DNA of 64,000 nt from Vallitalea okinawensis (GTDB lineage: Bacteria > Bacillota > Clostridia > Lachnospirales > PQDH01). The position numbers and the translations under genes were made by a program. Location of the stretch: the NCBI RefSeq assembly GCF_002964605.1, contig NZ_PQDH01000001.1, positions 372,001-436,000 of the forward strand. Reading direction: 5' to 3'. Of this stretch, positions 47,692 through 56,751 are shown piece by piece. The notes beneath the pieces were generated by a model. It made no database searches, was not told the DNA's origin, and was given only the letters and a program-made list of their open reading frames with translations. Each line of letters begins with the position of its first letter. Position 1 is the first letter of the stretch.

Positions 47692-47832
47692 AGGTTACTT
47701 CATTATTGTATTGAGACTGTTATAAAATGTAACTTCGATAATAGCTAATTCAGTTTTAATATTATAGTGATCAACCTAAAACATTTGCATTACATAAGTC
47801 AGTTGATGTGATAATCATCAGCTGACTTTTTT
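47692..47832 (+). ncRNA. Candidate small RNA, about 140 nt
   Basis: Bounded by a promoter with 17-base spacing and a strong terminator (AAGTCAGTTGATG with CATCAGCTGACTT, then TTTTTT). The body has a hairpin GAAGT/ACTTC near the 5' end and a later GTAACTTC repeat of it, but no ORF with a ribosome site. The following gene is on the opposite strand, so this is a stand-alone transcript. Confidence 0.65.
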
Positions 47833-47986
47833 CTATGTAGACTCCATATAATTAATTAAAACCCAATGATGATGGTCTAATCTACTTATGCATGCTTCTA
47901 GTATGCAGCTTAGAAATATCAATAAAAATTTTGTACAAAAAAAGAAGAGATTACACTTATATTTCAAGCATGATCCCTCCTATAAA

Positions 47987-48526
47987 TCAGACTGTTTTTA
48001 TTTTTGTTGTAGTTATTTTACCGTTTACTTGACTGAGATTTTTAATTTTTAAGGTTGGGTTATGGATGCCACATGCATCCATAATATCCTCAAGTACTTT
48101 GAATTCTTTTCTCTTAATTACGACTTCAACCTTATATCTCTTATCGCCATTATGACCTCGGGCTAAGAAATTATTCACTGTATATCCTGTTTCTCTAAGT
48201 TTCTCTGCTATCTGGATCATTTTGCTCTTATTGTTAAGAAACACATCTACTTCAACAATACCAAAAGCTAAACGGTCTTCAATTTTACCACCGATGAAAA
48301 CGCCCATCGCCTTACCTAATGCATAGGCAATGGTAAAATGTATTCCTTTTGAACTCGTCATTTTGGTAATGATTGTTGCAAAAATCATTGCATCTACAAA
48401 TACTAAAAAGTAAACAGGATTCATAATTTTTTTTGATATCAATATGGTTTTTAATGTTGCTAAAACATTAGTAAAAGCAGTAACTAGAAATACACCTACA
48501 ACTGCCAATATTATACTTTGTGTCAT
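47987..48526 (-). CDS. UPF0316 membrane protein (DUF5698 + DUF2179)
   Basis: 179 residues: three N-terminal transmembrane helices (GVFLVTAFTNVLATLKTILI and two more), then a cytoplasmic ~80-residue DUF2179 domain (VDVFLNNKSKMIQIAEKLRE, KVEVVIKRKEFKVLEDIMDA). Similar to YebE-type proteins of Firmicutes. Function unknown. Confidence 0.87.
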   Translation of the reverse strand: MTQSIILAVVGVFLVTAFTNVLATLKTILISKKIMNPVYFLVFVDAMIFATIITKMTSSKGIHFTIAYALGKAMGVFIGGKIEDRLAFGIVEVDVFLNNKSKMIQIAEKLRETGYTVNNFLARGHNGDKRYKVEVVIKRKEFKVLEDIMDACGIHNPTLKIKNLSQVNGKITTTKIKTV

Positions 48527-48606
48527 TAATTTTTCTCCTTTAAAATTATTTTGCTCGTGTATTATTTATCTTAAAATACTATCCCATTCATGGCATCTAT
48601 AGAAAA

Positions 48607-49029
48607 ACAAAAAAAACTAACATAACAACATATGTTAGTTAATAATCAGTTATTTAAGTACATTTAATAATTAAAACTTATTTCCTTCCATAAAATGTGT
48701 AATTACACAACGCATAACAGAATACAACACCGGAAAAATCCGTGACTAATAATTATAAAATCATTTATTTAAATACTAATTATAGGGAATCTAAGTATAG
48801 AATAAAACTACTTTTATAAATCCTTCAAATATTTATGAGGATTTCTACTTAAAAGATGGTAGATATCTAAGTCTTTGTATTCCTTAGATATTGGATGTAA
48901 AACATCTTAATAATAATTTAGAAAATAATGATAAGATTATTGTAAAAATTATTGAGTTATATACTACTCATATTCATTCAAATAATAAACTAACTTTTTT
49001 ATTATATCATATGAAGTTAATCTTTGCAA
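48607..49029 (-). other. Minus-strand transcription unit with no intact gene
   Basis: A good promoter (-35 TTGCAA 49024-49029, -10 TATAAT 49001-49006, 17-base spacer, minus strand) and a strong terminator (AACTAACATA/TATGTTAGTT, 48615-48640, then a run of T) bound about 390 bases. The longest coding-like piece, near 48818-48910, reads as the end of a protein (HPISKEYKDLDIYHLL, then NPHKYLKDL and a stop) but has a stop in frame just before it. Read as a decayed gene or non-coding RNA. The remaining gap (48527-48606, 49030-49124) shows nothing. Confidence 0.45.
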
Positions 49030-49124
49030 CCTTTTTTATAAACAGTTAAGGACAATGTATATAGCCAATATTTAAAACATTTTCGCTACATTTTTATTAT
49101 TCCAACTGATCAAGATTTATCAGT

Positions 49125-49721
49125 TTAATAAATCACCCTATAAACTCGATACCCCACATAAAAGAAAACTTCTCTTCCTAAAAAAGTTAATTGACTTTTT
49201 AGCGATGTATATTTTGTAGTAGGTGTCGGGGATGAATAAGCATTTAATCCATAATCACTCGCCATTAACATAGCCCTACGCATATGCAATGGATCACTAA
49301 CTATTACGACATTAGAAATATCATTATCTTCGATTATTTTTATAGCATAGAATATATTTTCTTGTGTTATTTTTGATTGTTCCTCAATGAAGATATCTTC
49401 ACTAGGTACCAAATGATTAATTGCATAATTCTTAGCTACACTTGCTTCTGAATTTTTATCTCCTTCACCAATACCTCCAGTGAAAATAATCTTATCAACA
49501 TATCCATTCTTGTATAACCATATGGCGTGCTTAATTCGCTCTTCAAAAACAGGTGAAGGTTGATCCCCCCACGCTGCTGCTCCAAGAACCAAGGCTGCAT
49601 CTGCTTCTACAATTTCATTCCTATTTCCATACAGGTATATATCTACAGATACATAACCAACATAAACTATGCAAATTGCTACAATTAATAATAGAACTCT
49701 TTTTAGATTAATTTTTATCAT
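49125..49721 (-). CDS. SanA/YdcF-family protein (DUF218)
   Basis: 198 residues. One N-terminal transmembrane helix (VLLLIVAICIVYVGYVSVDIY) and a DUF218 domain outside the membrane: DAALVLGAAAWGDQPSPVFEERI, FTGGIGEGDKNSEA and VIVSDPLHMRRAML. Relatives include E. coli SanA and ElyC, which take part in envelope integrity and lipid-carrier balance. Confidence 0.9.
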   Translation of the reverse strand: MIKINLKRVLLLIVAICIVYVGYVSVDIYLYGNRNEIVEADAALVLGAAAWGDQPSPVFEERIKHAIWLYKNGYVDKIIFTGGIGEGDKNSEASVAKNYAINHLVPSEDIFIEEQSKITQENIFYAIKIIEDNDISNVVIVSDPLHMRRAMLMASDYGLNAYSSPTPTTKYTSLKSQLTFLGREVFFYVGYRVYRVIY

Positions 49722-49834
49722 ATCGATTCCTCATTACAATTATTAGTCACTTTATCAATCTATTATCTCATAAAGCTATTTCTTATATTACAGGATTACT
49801 ATGCAGATTTATATGACTTAATTATTCTATACTA

Positions 49835-51643
49835 TTACAGTAATTCCCTAGTAATATCTTTCTCATCGTTGCCAATATGACTCGCTTTATCTATCATAAG
49901 TAGTATATCTCTAGCCTTTTTTTCAGCTTCTATCTCAAGGCTTAAGACTCTTTGAAGAACGTCTGCTTGTTCCTCCCTTAATTGATCTGTCCAGATAGAT
50001 CTTACCCTTTTTTTATCAATATTATTAACTTTGGGTAGCTTCTCAAATAGTTGATTAATACATAAATACATCTCTTTATATACTTCAGATAACTCAAGTA
50101 ATGAGCTCCTCACTTGATCATTAAAGAGCCATGAACTTTCTCTTAGATATTCATAAGCACATCTTCGAGCATCCACTAAAGCCATGACGCAGAAATGATT
50201 GACATCAAGTCTTCTCATGAAATCCTCATCATTGCTGTTTAATTCAGAAAATAATTGCCTATCTTTAAGAGCTTTACACCAAATCTTATAGGCTTCATAC
50301 CCTAAAGCATACCCTCGTCTCTTCTCTGTTATACAGTTGCAATCAATCATGACTTTCAATGAATTAACTAAATTCTCTTGGTCTGAAGGTGGTGTAAACT
50401 CTTCTTCAAAATGACTTATAATAAAAGGCCAGTTATCAGCAATTAAGTACCTATCTTGTCCAGTAAACTCTTGTTCTATGATCTCCTGATCAAAATAAGT
50501 TCTACAAAGAAATGTCTTCCCTTGATTATCATATCCCGTTATGACACCCCATTCTGGTGCAACACGTAAGTTTATTGCTAGGACCGGAATATTGTTATTC
50601 AACTCTCTTATAATACAATTTCTTTCCTCTTCTCTATGCTCTTTTGGTACTCTCTCTGCATGGACATGTTTAAATCCAAAAGCTTGATAACCTGGAGTAG
50701 CATAATCATATGCGACAAGTGCATCCACTGAACTGTAATCCCAAATAGGATGAAATGCCAATCGATAGCAAACCCCTGAAACTCCCATAACTTTTTCATA
50801 AGTTGCATTTCTTCCCAATGCTTTTAATGCAACTGTTAATGCTCCAGCCCAGCTGCAATCCATCTTCTTACCAAAGCCTAACGGTTCTATGCCTTCCATC
50901 ACCATTCGATCAAGTAAAGAGGATTCTTTCAATAATTTCTTTTTATCAGGTGAGTATACAATGCTTTCATTCTCCTCGCCAACTATTAGTTGTAGACCAT
51001 TATCATCTGTATAGATTATTGATAGATATTCTTTATCTGAAGTTGCTGGATTACTAGGAAATGTTTCATGATTAATCTTATATTTAGTCCAATTAAAAAA
51101 CTCATAATGTTTCATTTTGTGCATGACATTTATATTCACTTCGCTATTACCATAATAAGCATCAACGATTTTTATATCTTTTTCAGTTTGATAACCTGTC
51201 ATCTTAGTATCAATACTCAAAGACACTCCTTGCTTGGAATAGCTATAGTAAATCCCATTGGGTATTTTATACTTTAGAATGAGGAACCAAATTCTATTGC
51301 TGTCTTTTACTTTTAATAAACTTTCTTCTCCAACTGTTATGGATAATACACCATGATCAACAAGTTTATTCAGTCTTTCTGTAACATTGAAAGAAGTATA
51401 ACCATCCGTATAAATAGCCTCTAATATCTGCAGCTCTGAAGGCATTAAAATGGCATCAACAGAACACCCTAATATTTTTGCAAGTTCAGGTAATAGAGAC
51501 GTCTCAGGTAAAGAATGACCATTTTCCCACTTACTTATTGCTTGAGGACTTACATTAATTTTCTCCGCTATTGATTCCTGTGTTAACCCCTTTTCTTTAC
51601 GCAAAAGGGCTATCTGGTTTCCAACTTTACATATATCAAACAT
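49835..51643 (-). CDS. XRE regulator fused to a BtrH-like (C39-type) domain
   Basis: 602 residues. Residues ~8-62 are an XRE helix-turn-helix (LTQESIAEKINVSPQAISKWE). A linker of about 190 residues follows, then a domain starting near residue 255 with MDCSWAGALTVALKALG (Cys263 at the catalytic position of papain-like C39/BtrH folds), VLAINLRVAPEWGVITGYD, and a helical C-terminus. The usual His ahead of the GYD motif is replaced by Trp, so peptidase activity is doubtful and the domain may bind a ligand or peptide. The gene is alone; paired direct repeats upstream may be its own operator. Confidence 0.72.
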   Translation of the reverse strand: MFDICKVGNQIALLRKEKGLTQESIAEKINVSPQAISKWENGHSLPETSLLPELAKILGCSVDAILMPSELQILEAIYTDGYTSFNVTERLNKLVDHGVLSITVGEESLLKVKDSNRIWFLILKYKIPNGIYYSYSKQGVSLSIDTKMTGYQTEKDIKIVDAYYGNSEVNINVMHKMKHYEFFNWTKYKINHETFPSNPATSDKEYLSIIYTDDNGLQLIVGEENESIVYSPDKKKLLKESSLLDRMVMEGIEPLGFGKKMDCSWAGALTVALKALGRNATYEKVMGVSGVCYRLAFHPIWDYSSVDALVAYDYATPGYQAFGFKHVHAERVPKEHREEERNCIIRELNNNIPVLAINLRVAPEWGVITGYDNQGKTFLCRTYFDQEIIEQEFTGQDRYLIADNWPFIISHFEEEFTPPSDQENLVNSLKVMIDCNCITEKRRGYALGYEAYKIWCKALKDRQLFSELNSNDEDFMRRLDVNHFCVMALVDARRCAYEYLRESSWLFNDQVRSSLLELSEVYKEMYLCINQLFEKLPKVNNIDKKRVRSIWTDQLREEQADVLQRVLSLEIEAEKKARDILLMIDKASHIGNDEKDITRELL

Positions 51644-51723
51644 ATAAACACCTCGTATAATAGAATAATCAACGCTGATAGAATAATTATATCAATGGTA
51701 TACCCATATAACCATATGATAAC

Positions 51724-51766
51724 AGTTAAGTTGATAGCAAAAAAAACAACCTATAGTTAAGTTAAT
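51724..51766. repeat. Paired 12-base direct repeats upstream of the XRE gene
   Basis: AGTTAAGTTGAT (51724-51735) and AGTTAAGTTAAT (51755-51766), 31 bases apart start to start, lie between two minus-strand genes, about 80-120 bases ahead of the XRE start. Confidence 0.45.
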
Positions 51767-51770
51767 CGAA

Positions 51771-52178
51771 TTACTCTTTTAATTCATAATATAATGCTAT
51801 CAGAATTGCAATTACTAGAATATAAATAAGCAAGTCAAATCCAGCTGCTACAAAAAAAATGATGATGCTATCCAAATCTTTTGGTTCATTATTCAATTCA
51901 CACCATCTATCAAATTCACTCTGCTGTTCTAGATAGTACCAAAAGCTATAAACATGCTGTATAAATGCAGAAGCAATAAGGCCACCAATCTTAATGAATT
52001 CACTTTTAAATTTCGTTTTTACCTGCATATAAATAATCATTAAACCTGTATAAATCGGTATTACAAAGGCTATGTAATTGAAATAGATAAGATCACCAAT
52101 GAAACTTAATAGGATTGATATAACTATTGGTAGTAGAATCATCACAATAAGACTAACTATTTTATTTATATTCTTCAT
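51771..52178 (-). CDS. Hypothetical membrane protein, four helices
   Basis: 135 residues from the ATG after GGAGGAAAGT. Four hydrophobic segments (IVSLIVMILLPIVISILLSF, FVIPIYTGLMIIYM, GGLIASAFIQHVYSFWYYL, IIFFVAAGFDLLIYILVIAIL). No family recognised. It lies upstream of the XRE gene on the same strand and may share its transcript. Confidence 0.7.
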   Translation of the reverse strand: MKNINKIVSLIVMILLPIVISILLSFIGDLIYFNYIAFVIPIYTGLMIIYMQVKTKFKSEFIKIGGLIASAFIQHVYSFWYYLEQQSEFDRWCELNNEPKDLDSIIIFFVAAGFDLLIYILVIAILIALYYELKE

Positions 52179-52383
52179 ACTTTCCTCCACTAACTGTTAC
52201 ACTCTTCATTAAATCAAACCTATATCTTTAGGAAACTTTATAGTTTCACCATTTACAATTATATCACTTATATTACTGTAAAACTATACTATAACAGGAT
52301 TATGATGAGTATGTAATAAATCTCTGGTATAATTAAGCTTATTAATTAATATTCTTTATTAAATTATTTTTTTGGAGGTCACT

Positions 52384-53313
52384 ATGGTAATCACACCTGA
52401 TGTACCTAATCTTCCTTATGTCATAAAGGATAACGTTAGATATTTTGAACTCATAGCTGAGCCAGTGAGAAGAGAAATTCTCCCTGGTATCTTCATGAAT
52501 GTATGGGGATACAATGGCAGCACACCCGGACCTACCATATTTGTATATCCTAATGAAGAAGTCTGTATAAGAGTCTACAATAAGCTTCCAGAGCCAACTA
52601 GTGTACATTGGCATGGATTAGATATACCAAATAACATGGATGGAGTTCCCGCGATCGAACCTTCACCTAAGATTGACCCTGGTTGTTACTTCGATTATCA
52701 GTTCAAAATAACTAATCCTCCCGGTACACATATGTATCATTCACACTTTTATACTGTCAAACAAGATTTGATGGGCTTAGAAGGAGCTTTTATCATCTTA
52801 GATCCCAGAGAAGAAGATATTCAAAAAGACTTTTTTATTATGTTAAGTGCTTATACCCTGGAGATAGATCAATATTCATTAAACCCTGGTGCTTATCATA
52901 CAAAGTTCTCATCTATGGACGAAAATTTCTACATGATGAATGGAAGGTGCTTCCCCTACACAACACCTTTAAGAATCGATAAAGGTGATAATGTCCGCAT
53001 ACGGTACGGTAATATAGGTCTTAAGAATCATCCGATACACTTCCATGGTCATCAATTTTATGTGTCAGCATCAGACGGTAATACTATTGCTAAAGAAAAT
53101 CGACTTCTAAAAAACACTCTATTAGTATCTTCAGGTGAAACTTGGGATATTGAATTTAAAGCTAATAACCCAGGTTATTGGCCCCTTCATTGCCATATCC
53201 CCCACCATGTTAGTAATAACATGACGCTACCTTTAGGTGGAATGACAACAGCAGTTATCTATAATGGTTTTGATGCAGCTAAGTATTTGAAAAAAATCAC
53301 ATGTCCCGTTTAA
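52384..53313 (+). CDS. Two-domain multicopper oxidase
   Basis: 309 residues from ATG 52384 after GGAGG. Domain 1 (residues ~30-145) gives HWHG and HMYHSHF copper ligands, with no T1 Cys. Domain 2 gives HPIHFHGHQF and HCHIPHHVSNNM, which supply the remaining trinuclear ligands and a type-1 site (Cys-His-Met). The size and ligand set fit two-domain laccase-like oxidases with a single T1 site in domain 2, which work as trimers. There is no signal peptide, so it is probably cytoplasmic. Substrate unknown: cuprous copper, manganese or phenols are possible. Confidence 0.88.
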   Translation: MVITPDVPNLPYVIKDNVRYFELIAEPVRREILPGIFMNVWGYNGSTPGPTIFVYPNEEVCIRVYNKLPEPTSVHWHGLDIPNNMDGVPAIEPSPKIDPGCYFDYQFKITNPPGTHMYHSHFYTVKQDLMGLEGAFIILDPREEDIQKDFFIMLSAYTLEIDQYSLNPGAYHTKFSSMDENFYMMNGRCFPYTTPLRIDKGDNVRIRYGNIGLKNHPIHFHGHQFYVSASDGNTIAKENRLLKNTLLVSSGETWDIEFKANNPGYWPLHCHIPHHVSNNMTLPLGGMTTAVIYNGFDAAKYLKKITCPV

Positions 53314-53341
53314 AACTTCACTCTTAAATAATTTTATAAGT

Positions 53342-53378
53342 AAAGAACTGCTGACAAGTCAATGTTAGCAGTTCTTTT
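53342..53378 (+). terminator. Terminator of the multicopper oxidase gene
   Basis: AAGAACTGCTGAC pairs with GTTAGCAGTTCTT (one G·U), followed by TTTGAAT. Confidence 0.8.
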
Positions 53379-53449
53379 GAATATAAATATGCATATTAGT
53401 TTATGTATAACGAAGTTCTTATAATCAGTTAAAATGTATAATGTTATGC

Positions 53450-53989
53450 TTAGTACTTGAAGTCATCCCAATCCACTGGTGTGATTTTCTCATTTTGCCA
53501 ATCTTCTTTTGTAATACCATAACCAACTGCATCATATACCTCTCCATTACTACATACCCATGCTTTTCTATAGTGGGCTTCTTTAACAAAACCACACTTA
53601 TGGAAAACACATCGCATTCCATAATTATCTTGTCTTGTATTACCTTCTATCCTAACCTTTTCAGATAGTTTATTAAATACATAATCAATAAGCCACTTAA
53701 TAGTTATAGTACCAATCCCCTTACCCTTGTATTGACTTGAAATTCTTATATCAAAAACTGGAGTACTATCTTGTAAATCATAAATTCTTAATAGTCCTAC
53801 TTTTATATCTCCATCTAAAACCACCCAAAAGGTTTTGCAATCATCTCCAGTATAAAATTGATTTTTATAGCTTGCTCTAATCCTTTCTGGTTTTGGGTTC
53901 GATGTCCCATGAAACTCCCAAGTATTAGATGTTAGGAATTCAACTAGTGCATCAATCTCATCGACAAACTCTTCAAAGGTTATTTTCAT
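53450..53989 (-). CDS. GNAT acetyltransferase
   Basis: 179 residues. ISSQYKGKGIGTITIKWLID provides the acetyl-CoA loop (KGKGIG), and NYGMRCVFHKCGFVKEAHYR the family C-terminal segment. Next to another GNAT gene (42 bases apart), possibly one transcript. Confidence 0.86.
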   Translation of the reverse strand: MKITFEEFVDEIDALVEFLTSNTWEFHGTSNPKPERIRASYKNQFYTGDDCKTFWVVLDGDIKVGLLRIYDLQDSTPVFDIRISSQYKGKGIGTITIKWLIDYVFNKLSEKVRIEGNTRQDNYGMRCVFHKCGFVKEAHYRKAWVCSNGEVYDAVGYGITKEDWQNEKITPVDWDDFKY

Positions 53990-54031
53990 ACTCTATTACC
54001 TCCTCATTTATATAGTTACGCTCTTCAATAA

Positions 54032-54625
54032 TTACTTCTTTTGGAAAAGCACATCATAAACTCTTGCTTTGTCTATATCCACATCAAATAATGGTAACTC
54101 ATAATAATTACCTGAAATACCTTTCAAATCACCTTCAATAAGTTCCATAGCCATAAATGCTGGGAAATTTTCTCCCTTACTCGTTGAAATATTAAATTCT
54201 TTTGCCTCTTTAAATCCAAAGCGAGGATAATAAGTTGGATGCCCAAAAAATATTACAGCACCGTAACCCAACTCAGTAGCAACTTTCAGTGAATGTCGCA
54301 TCAAAGCACTACCTACACCTTGTTTCTGAAACTCTGGTAAGACACTTAAAGGACCAAAGTTGATAACTTCATGATGTGATCCGTCTGGTAAAAGTACATA
54401 TGACTTACTATACATGATATTTCCTACCAAACGACCATTGAACTCAGCGACAAAATCAAGTTCTGGAATAAATTCAGGAGCTGTACGTAATGTATGCGCC
54501 AAATAATGTTCATCACATCCAATACCCATCTCTTCAATGCGTTCTTTTTTCCAAAATGCTTCTCGAGTAAGAAGTTCAACTTCTCTCCAATCTTGTTCCG
54601 TTTCAAGTCTTATAGTTATATCCAT
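54032..54625 (-). CDS. GNAT acetyltransferase, YhbS-like
   Basis: 197 residues. It has the YhbS pattern: WREVELLTREAFW, GPLSVLPEFQKQGVGSALMRHSL (acetyl-CoA loop QKQGVG), VIFFGHPTYYPRFGFKEAKE. Substrate unknown. Confidence 0.9.
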   Translation of the reverse strand: MDITIRLETEQDWREVELLTREAFWKKERIEEMGIGCDEHYLAHTLRTAPEFIPELDFVAEFNGRLVGNIMYSKSYVLLPDGSHHEVINFGPLSVLPEFQKQGVGSALMRHSLKVATELGYGAVIFFGHPTYYPRFGFKEAKEFNISTSKGENFPAFMAMELIEGDLKGISGNYYELPLFDVDIDKARVYDVLFQKK

Positions 54626-54794
54626 ACTATTTACACCTTCTCTTTCTTTATCTTAACTCAAAAATTTTTCATACTTTAAAACAAAATCTTTAGTGCTGTA
54701 TTCATTTAATTTTTGCTTATATAAAATAATCATAAGTTATACTGTTACTGTGTTCAATGGTATAGAATAATTATAATAATTTTAACTTTTAAAA

Positions 54795-55697
54795 CTAAAA
54801 GCTATCTACTTGTTTGATTATTAATCCTTTTTTTCTAATTGTTGAAGGAGAATAACCTTTGTACTCTTTAAATACTTGATCAAAATAATTTACATTGCAA
54901 AATCCGATGTCAAAAGATATTTCAGTTATAGATTTATGACTATCTTGTATAATTTCTTCAGCCTTATTGATACGATATAGATTGAGATATTGTATAAAAG
55001 TTCGCCCTGTCACCTTTTTAAATAGTTTGCAAAAATAATTAGGCGTTACACCAACAATGTCAGCTGCTACCTCAATGGTTATTTTATCATAATAATTACG
55101 CTCTATATAATCAAAGAGTTCTCTAAGTCTTGCCATATTTACTTTACTCAAAGATGATGATTTTCCCTTTTTCAATGCAGGCGGATAATTTCTACTGAGC
55201 TCAACAAAAAATAGTGTAAGTAAACTGCTTGCTTTTATCAGATAATTTTTGTCTTGTTCTACAAACTCCTTTTGAATCGAAACAAGTAAATCATAGAAAT
55301 AAGTACTTGACTGGTCAATATTTTTTATGACAGTAGGGGTTGAATAGTCATCATTTATGTATGGATCTATGACTTCTCTCAAGTCATTATGAGCACTATC
55401 TAATAGCAAAGAAGAGTTAAAAACAAGTGCTATTAACTTGACCTTCGTATTATTAATACTATGAGCAAAATGTACCTCATTTGGTCTTATCATAATAATA
55501 TCACAAGCATTAGCATCAATCACTTGATCACCAACATGAATCTCTGCTTGTCCCTCCAATAAACATATAAGCTCTAAGTGTTCGTGCCAATGAAACGGGA
55601 ATACCATTGTTTTTGATTGAAGATTAAATACGTTTATCGGATATTCTTTACAACTAAGTAGTGTTCTTTCTTTAAAAGCTATACTCTTATCTTCCAT
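54795..55697 (-). CDS. AraC-family transcriptional regulator
   Basis: 300 residues from the ATG after GGAGG. The N-terminal cupin sensor (FPFHWHEHLELICLLEGQAEI) and a C-terminal pair of helix-turn-helix motifs (DIVGVTPNYFCKLFKKVTGR and DIGFCNVNYFDQVFKEYKG) identify a sugar-type AraC regulator. It is divergent from the isomerase/oxidoreductase genes and probably activates them. Confidence 0.93.
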   Translation of the reverse strand: MEDKSIAFKERTLLSCKEYPINVFNLQSKTMVFPFHWHEHLELICLLEGQAEIHVGDQVIDANACDIIMIRPNEVHFAHSINNTKVKLIALVFNSSLLLDSAHNDLREVIDPYINDDYSTPTVIKNIDQSSTYFYDLLVSIQKEFVEQDKNYLIKASSLLTLFFVELSRNYPPALKKGKSSSLSKVNMARLRELFDYIERNYYDKITIEVAADIVGVTPNYFCKLFKKVTGRTFIQYLNLYRINKAEEIIQDSHKSITEISFDIGFCNVNYFDQVFKEYKGYSPSTIRKKGLIIKQVDSF

Positions 55698-55851
55698 AAA
55701 AACCTCCAATGTTAAAATCCCATAACTTTTGCATAATATTATCTATATTCATTATAATTGATGTCCCTTAAAATTAAAATATATTAATATTATCAAGATC
55801 GAGTTTTATAGAATATTAATTAATCTTATGTTTTTTATGGAGGTATAGGTG

Positions 55852-56751
55852 ATGAAAGAAATTCGTATTGGTACCCTAGTACAAGGAAAAGAATGTGTAC
55901 AAATCATTCCACAAATTGTGGATCATGGTTTTGAGAGTTTTAGTTTAACCTTTTGGAAAAACTGTGATAACTTTGATTTTGCTGAAACAGCAAAAAAAGT
56001 GAATGCATTATTGAAACCTAGAGAAATTAGCATCTCATCATTATCCATTTTCAGTAATCCTTTAACTTTTGATGAGGATATTAGACAATGGGAAACAATC
56101 ATTGATCATGCTCATCTCTTTGATTGTAATTTAGTAACTGGTTTTACTGGCAGATTAAAAAATGTACCTATCGATGAGAATATTTATAGATTTAAAGATG
56201 TCTTTGCTGAACTGGCTAAGAGAGCAGAGAGCAAAGGTATTAAAATAGCTTTTGAAAATTGTGATATGGGAGGAACTTGGGAGACAGGTGATTGGAATAT
56301 AGCTCATAATCCTACTGCATGGGAGATGATGTTTGATGCAGTACCATACGATAATCTAGGTCTAGAGTGGGAACCTTGCCATCAGATGGTGAGTTTAATC
56401 AATCCCATACCACAGTTAAAGGAATGGGTTAGTAAAATCTTTCATGTACACGGAAAAGATGCAACAATTGATTGGGATATTATTCATAAATATGGTGTAC
56501 ATGGACCTAAAAAATTTGCATGGCATCGTACACCAGGATTCGGAGATTCTAATTGGACCAATATTATCTCTATACTACGACAAAATGACTTTGAAGGAAG
56601 TATTGATATTGAAGGTTTTCATGATCCCATTTATAAAGGTGAATTAGAAATGACAGGTCAAGTAAGCGGATTAAATTACTTGAAACAATGCAGGGGAGGC
56701 GATTTTATTTCGAACCCCCAAAAAGAAGATGGGAGCTTTTACTATGAGTAA
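55852..56751 (+). CDS. Sugar phosphate isomerase/epimerase (xylose isomerase-like TIM barrel)
   Basis: About 299 residues. The AP-endonuclease-2-type TIM barrel shows KIAFENCD, LGLEWEPCHQ, IFHVHGKDA and DIEGFHDP, which carry Glu, Asp/His and metal-binding residues. A GTG one codon earlier is also a possible start. It overlaps the oxidoreductase gene by eight bases. The pair resembles catabolic inosose/keto-sugar modules. Substrate unknown. Confidence 0.88.
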   Translation: MKEIRIGTLVQGKECVQIIPQIVDHGFESFSLTFWKNCDNFDFAETAKKVNALLKPREISISSLSIFSNPLTFDEDIRQWETIIDHAHLFDCNLVTGFTGRLKNVPIDENIYRFKDVFAELAKRAESKGIKIAFENCDMGGTWETGDWNIAHNPTAWEMMFDAVPYDNLGLEWEPCHQMVSLINPIPQLKEWVSKIFHVHGKDATIDWDIIHKYGVHGPKKFAWHRTPGFGDSNWTNIISILRQNDFEGSIDIEGFHDPIYKGELEMTGQVSGLNYLKQCRGGDFISNPQKEDGSFYYE

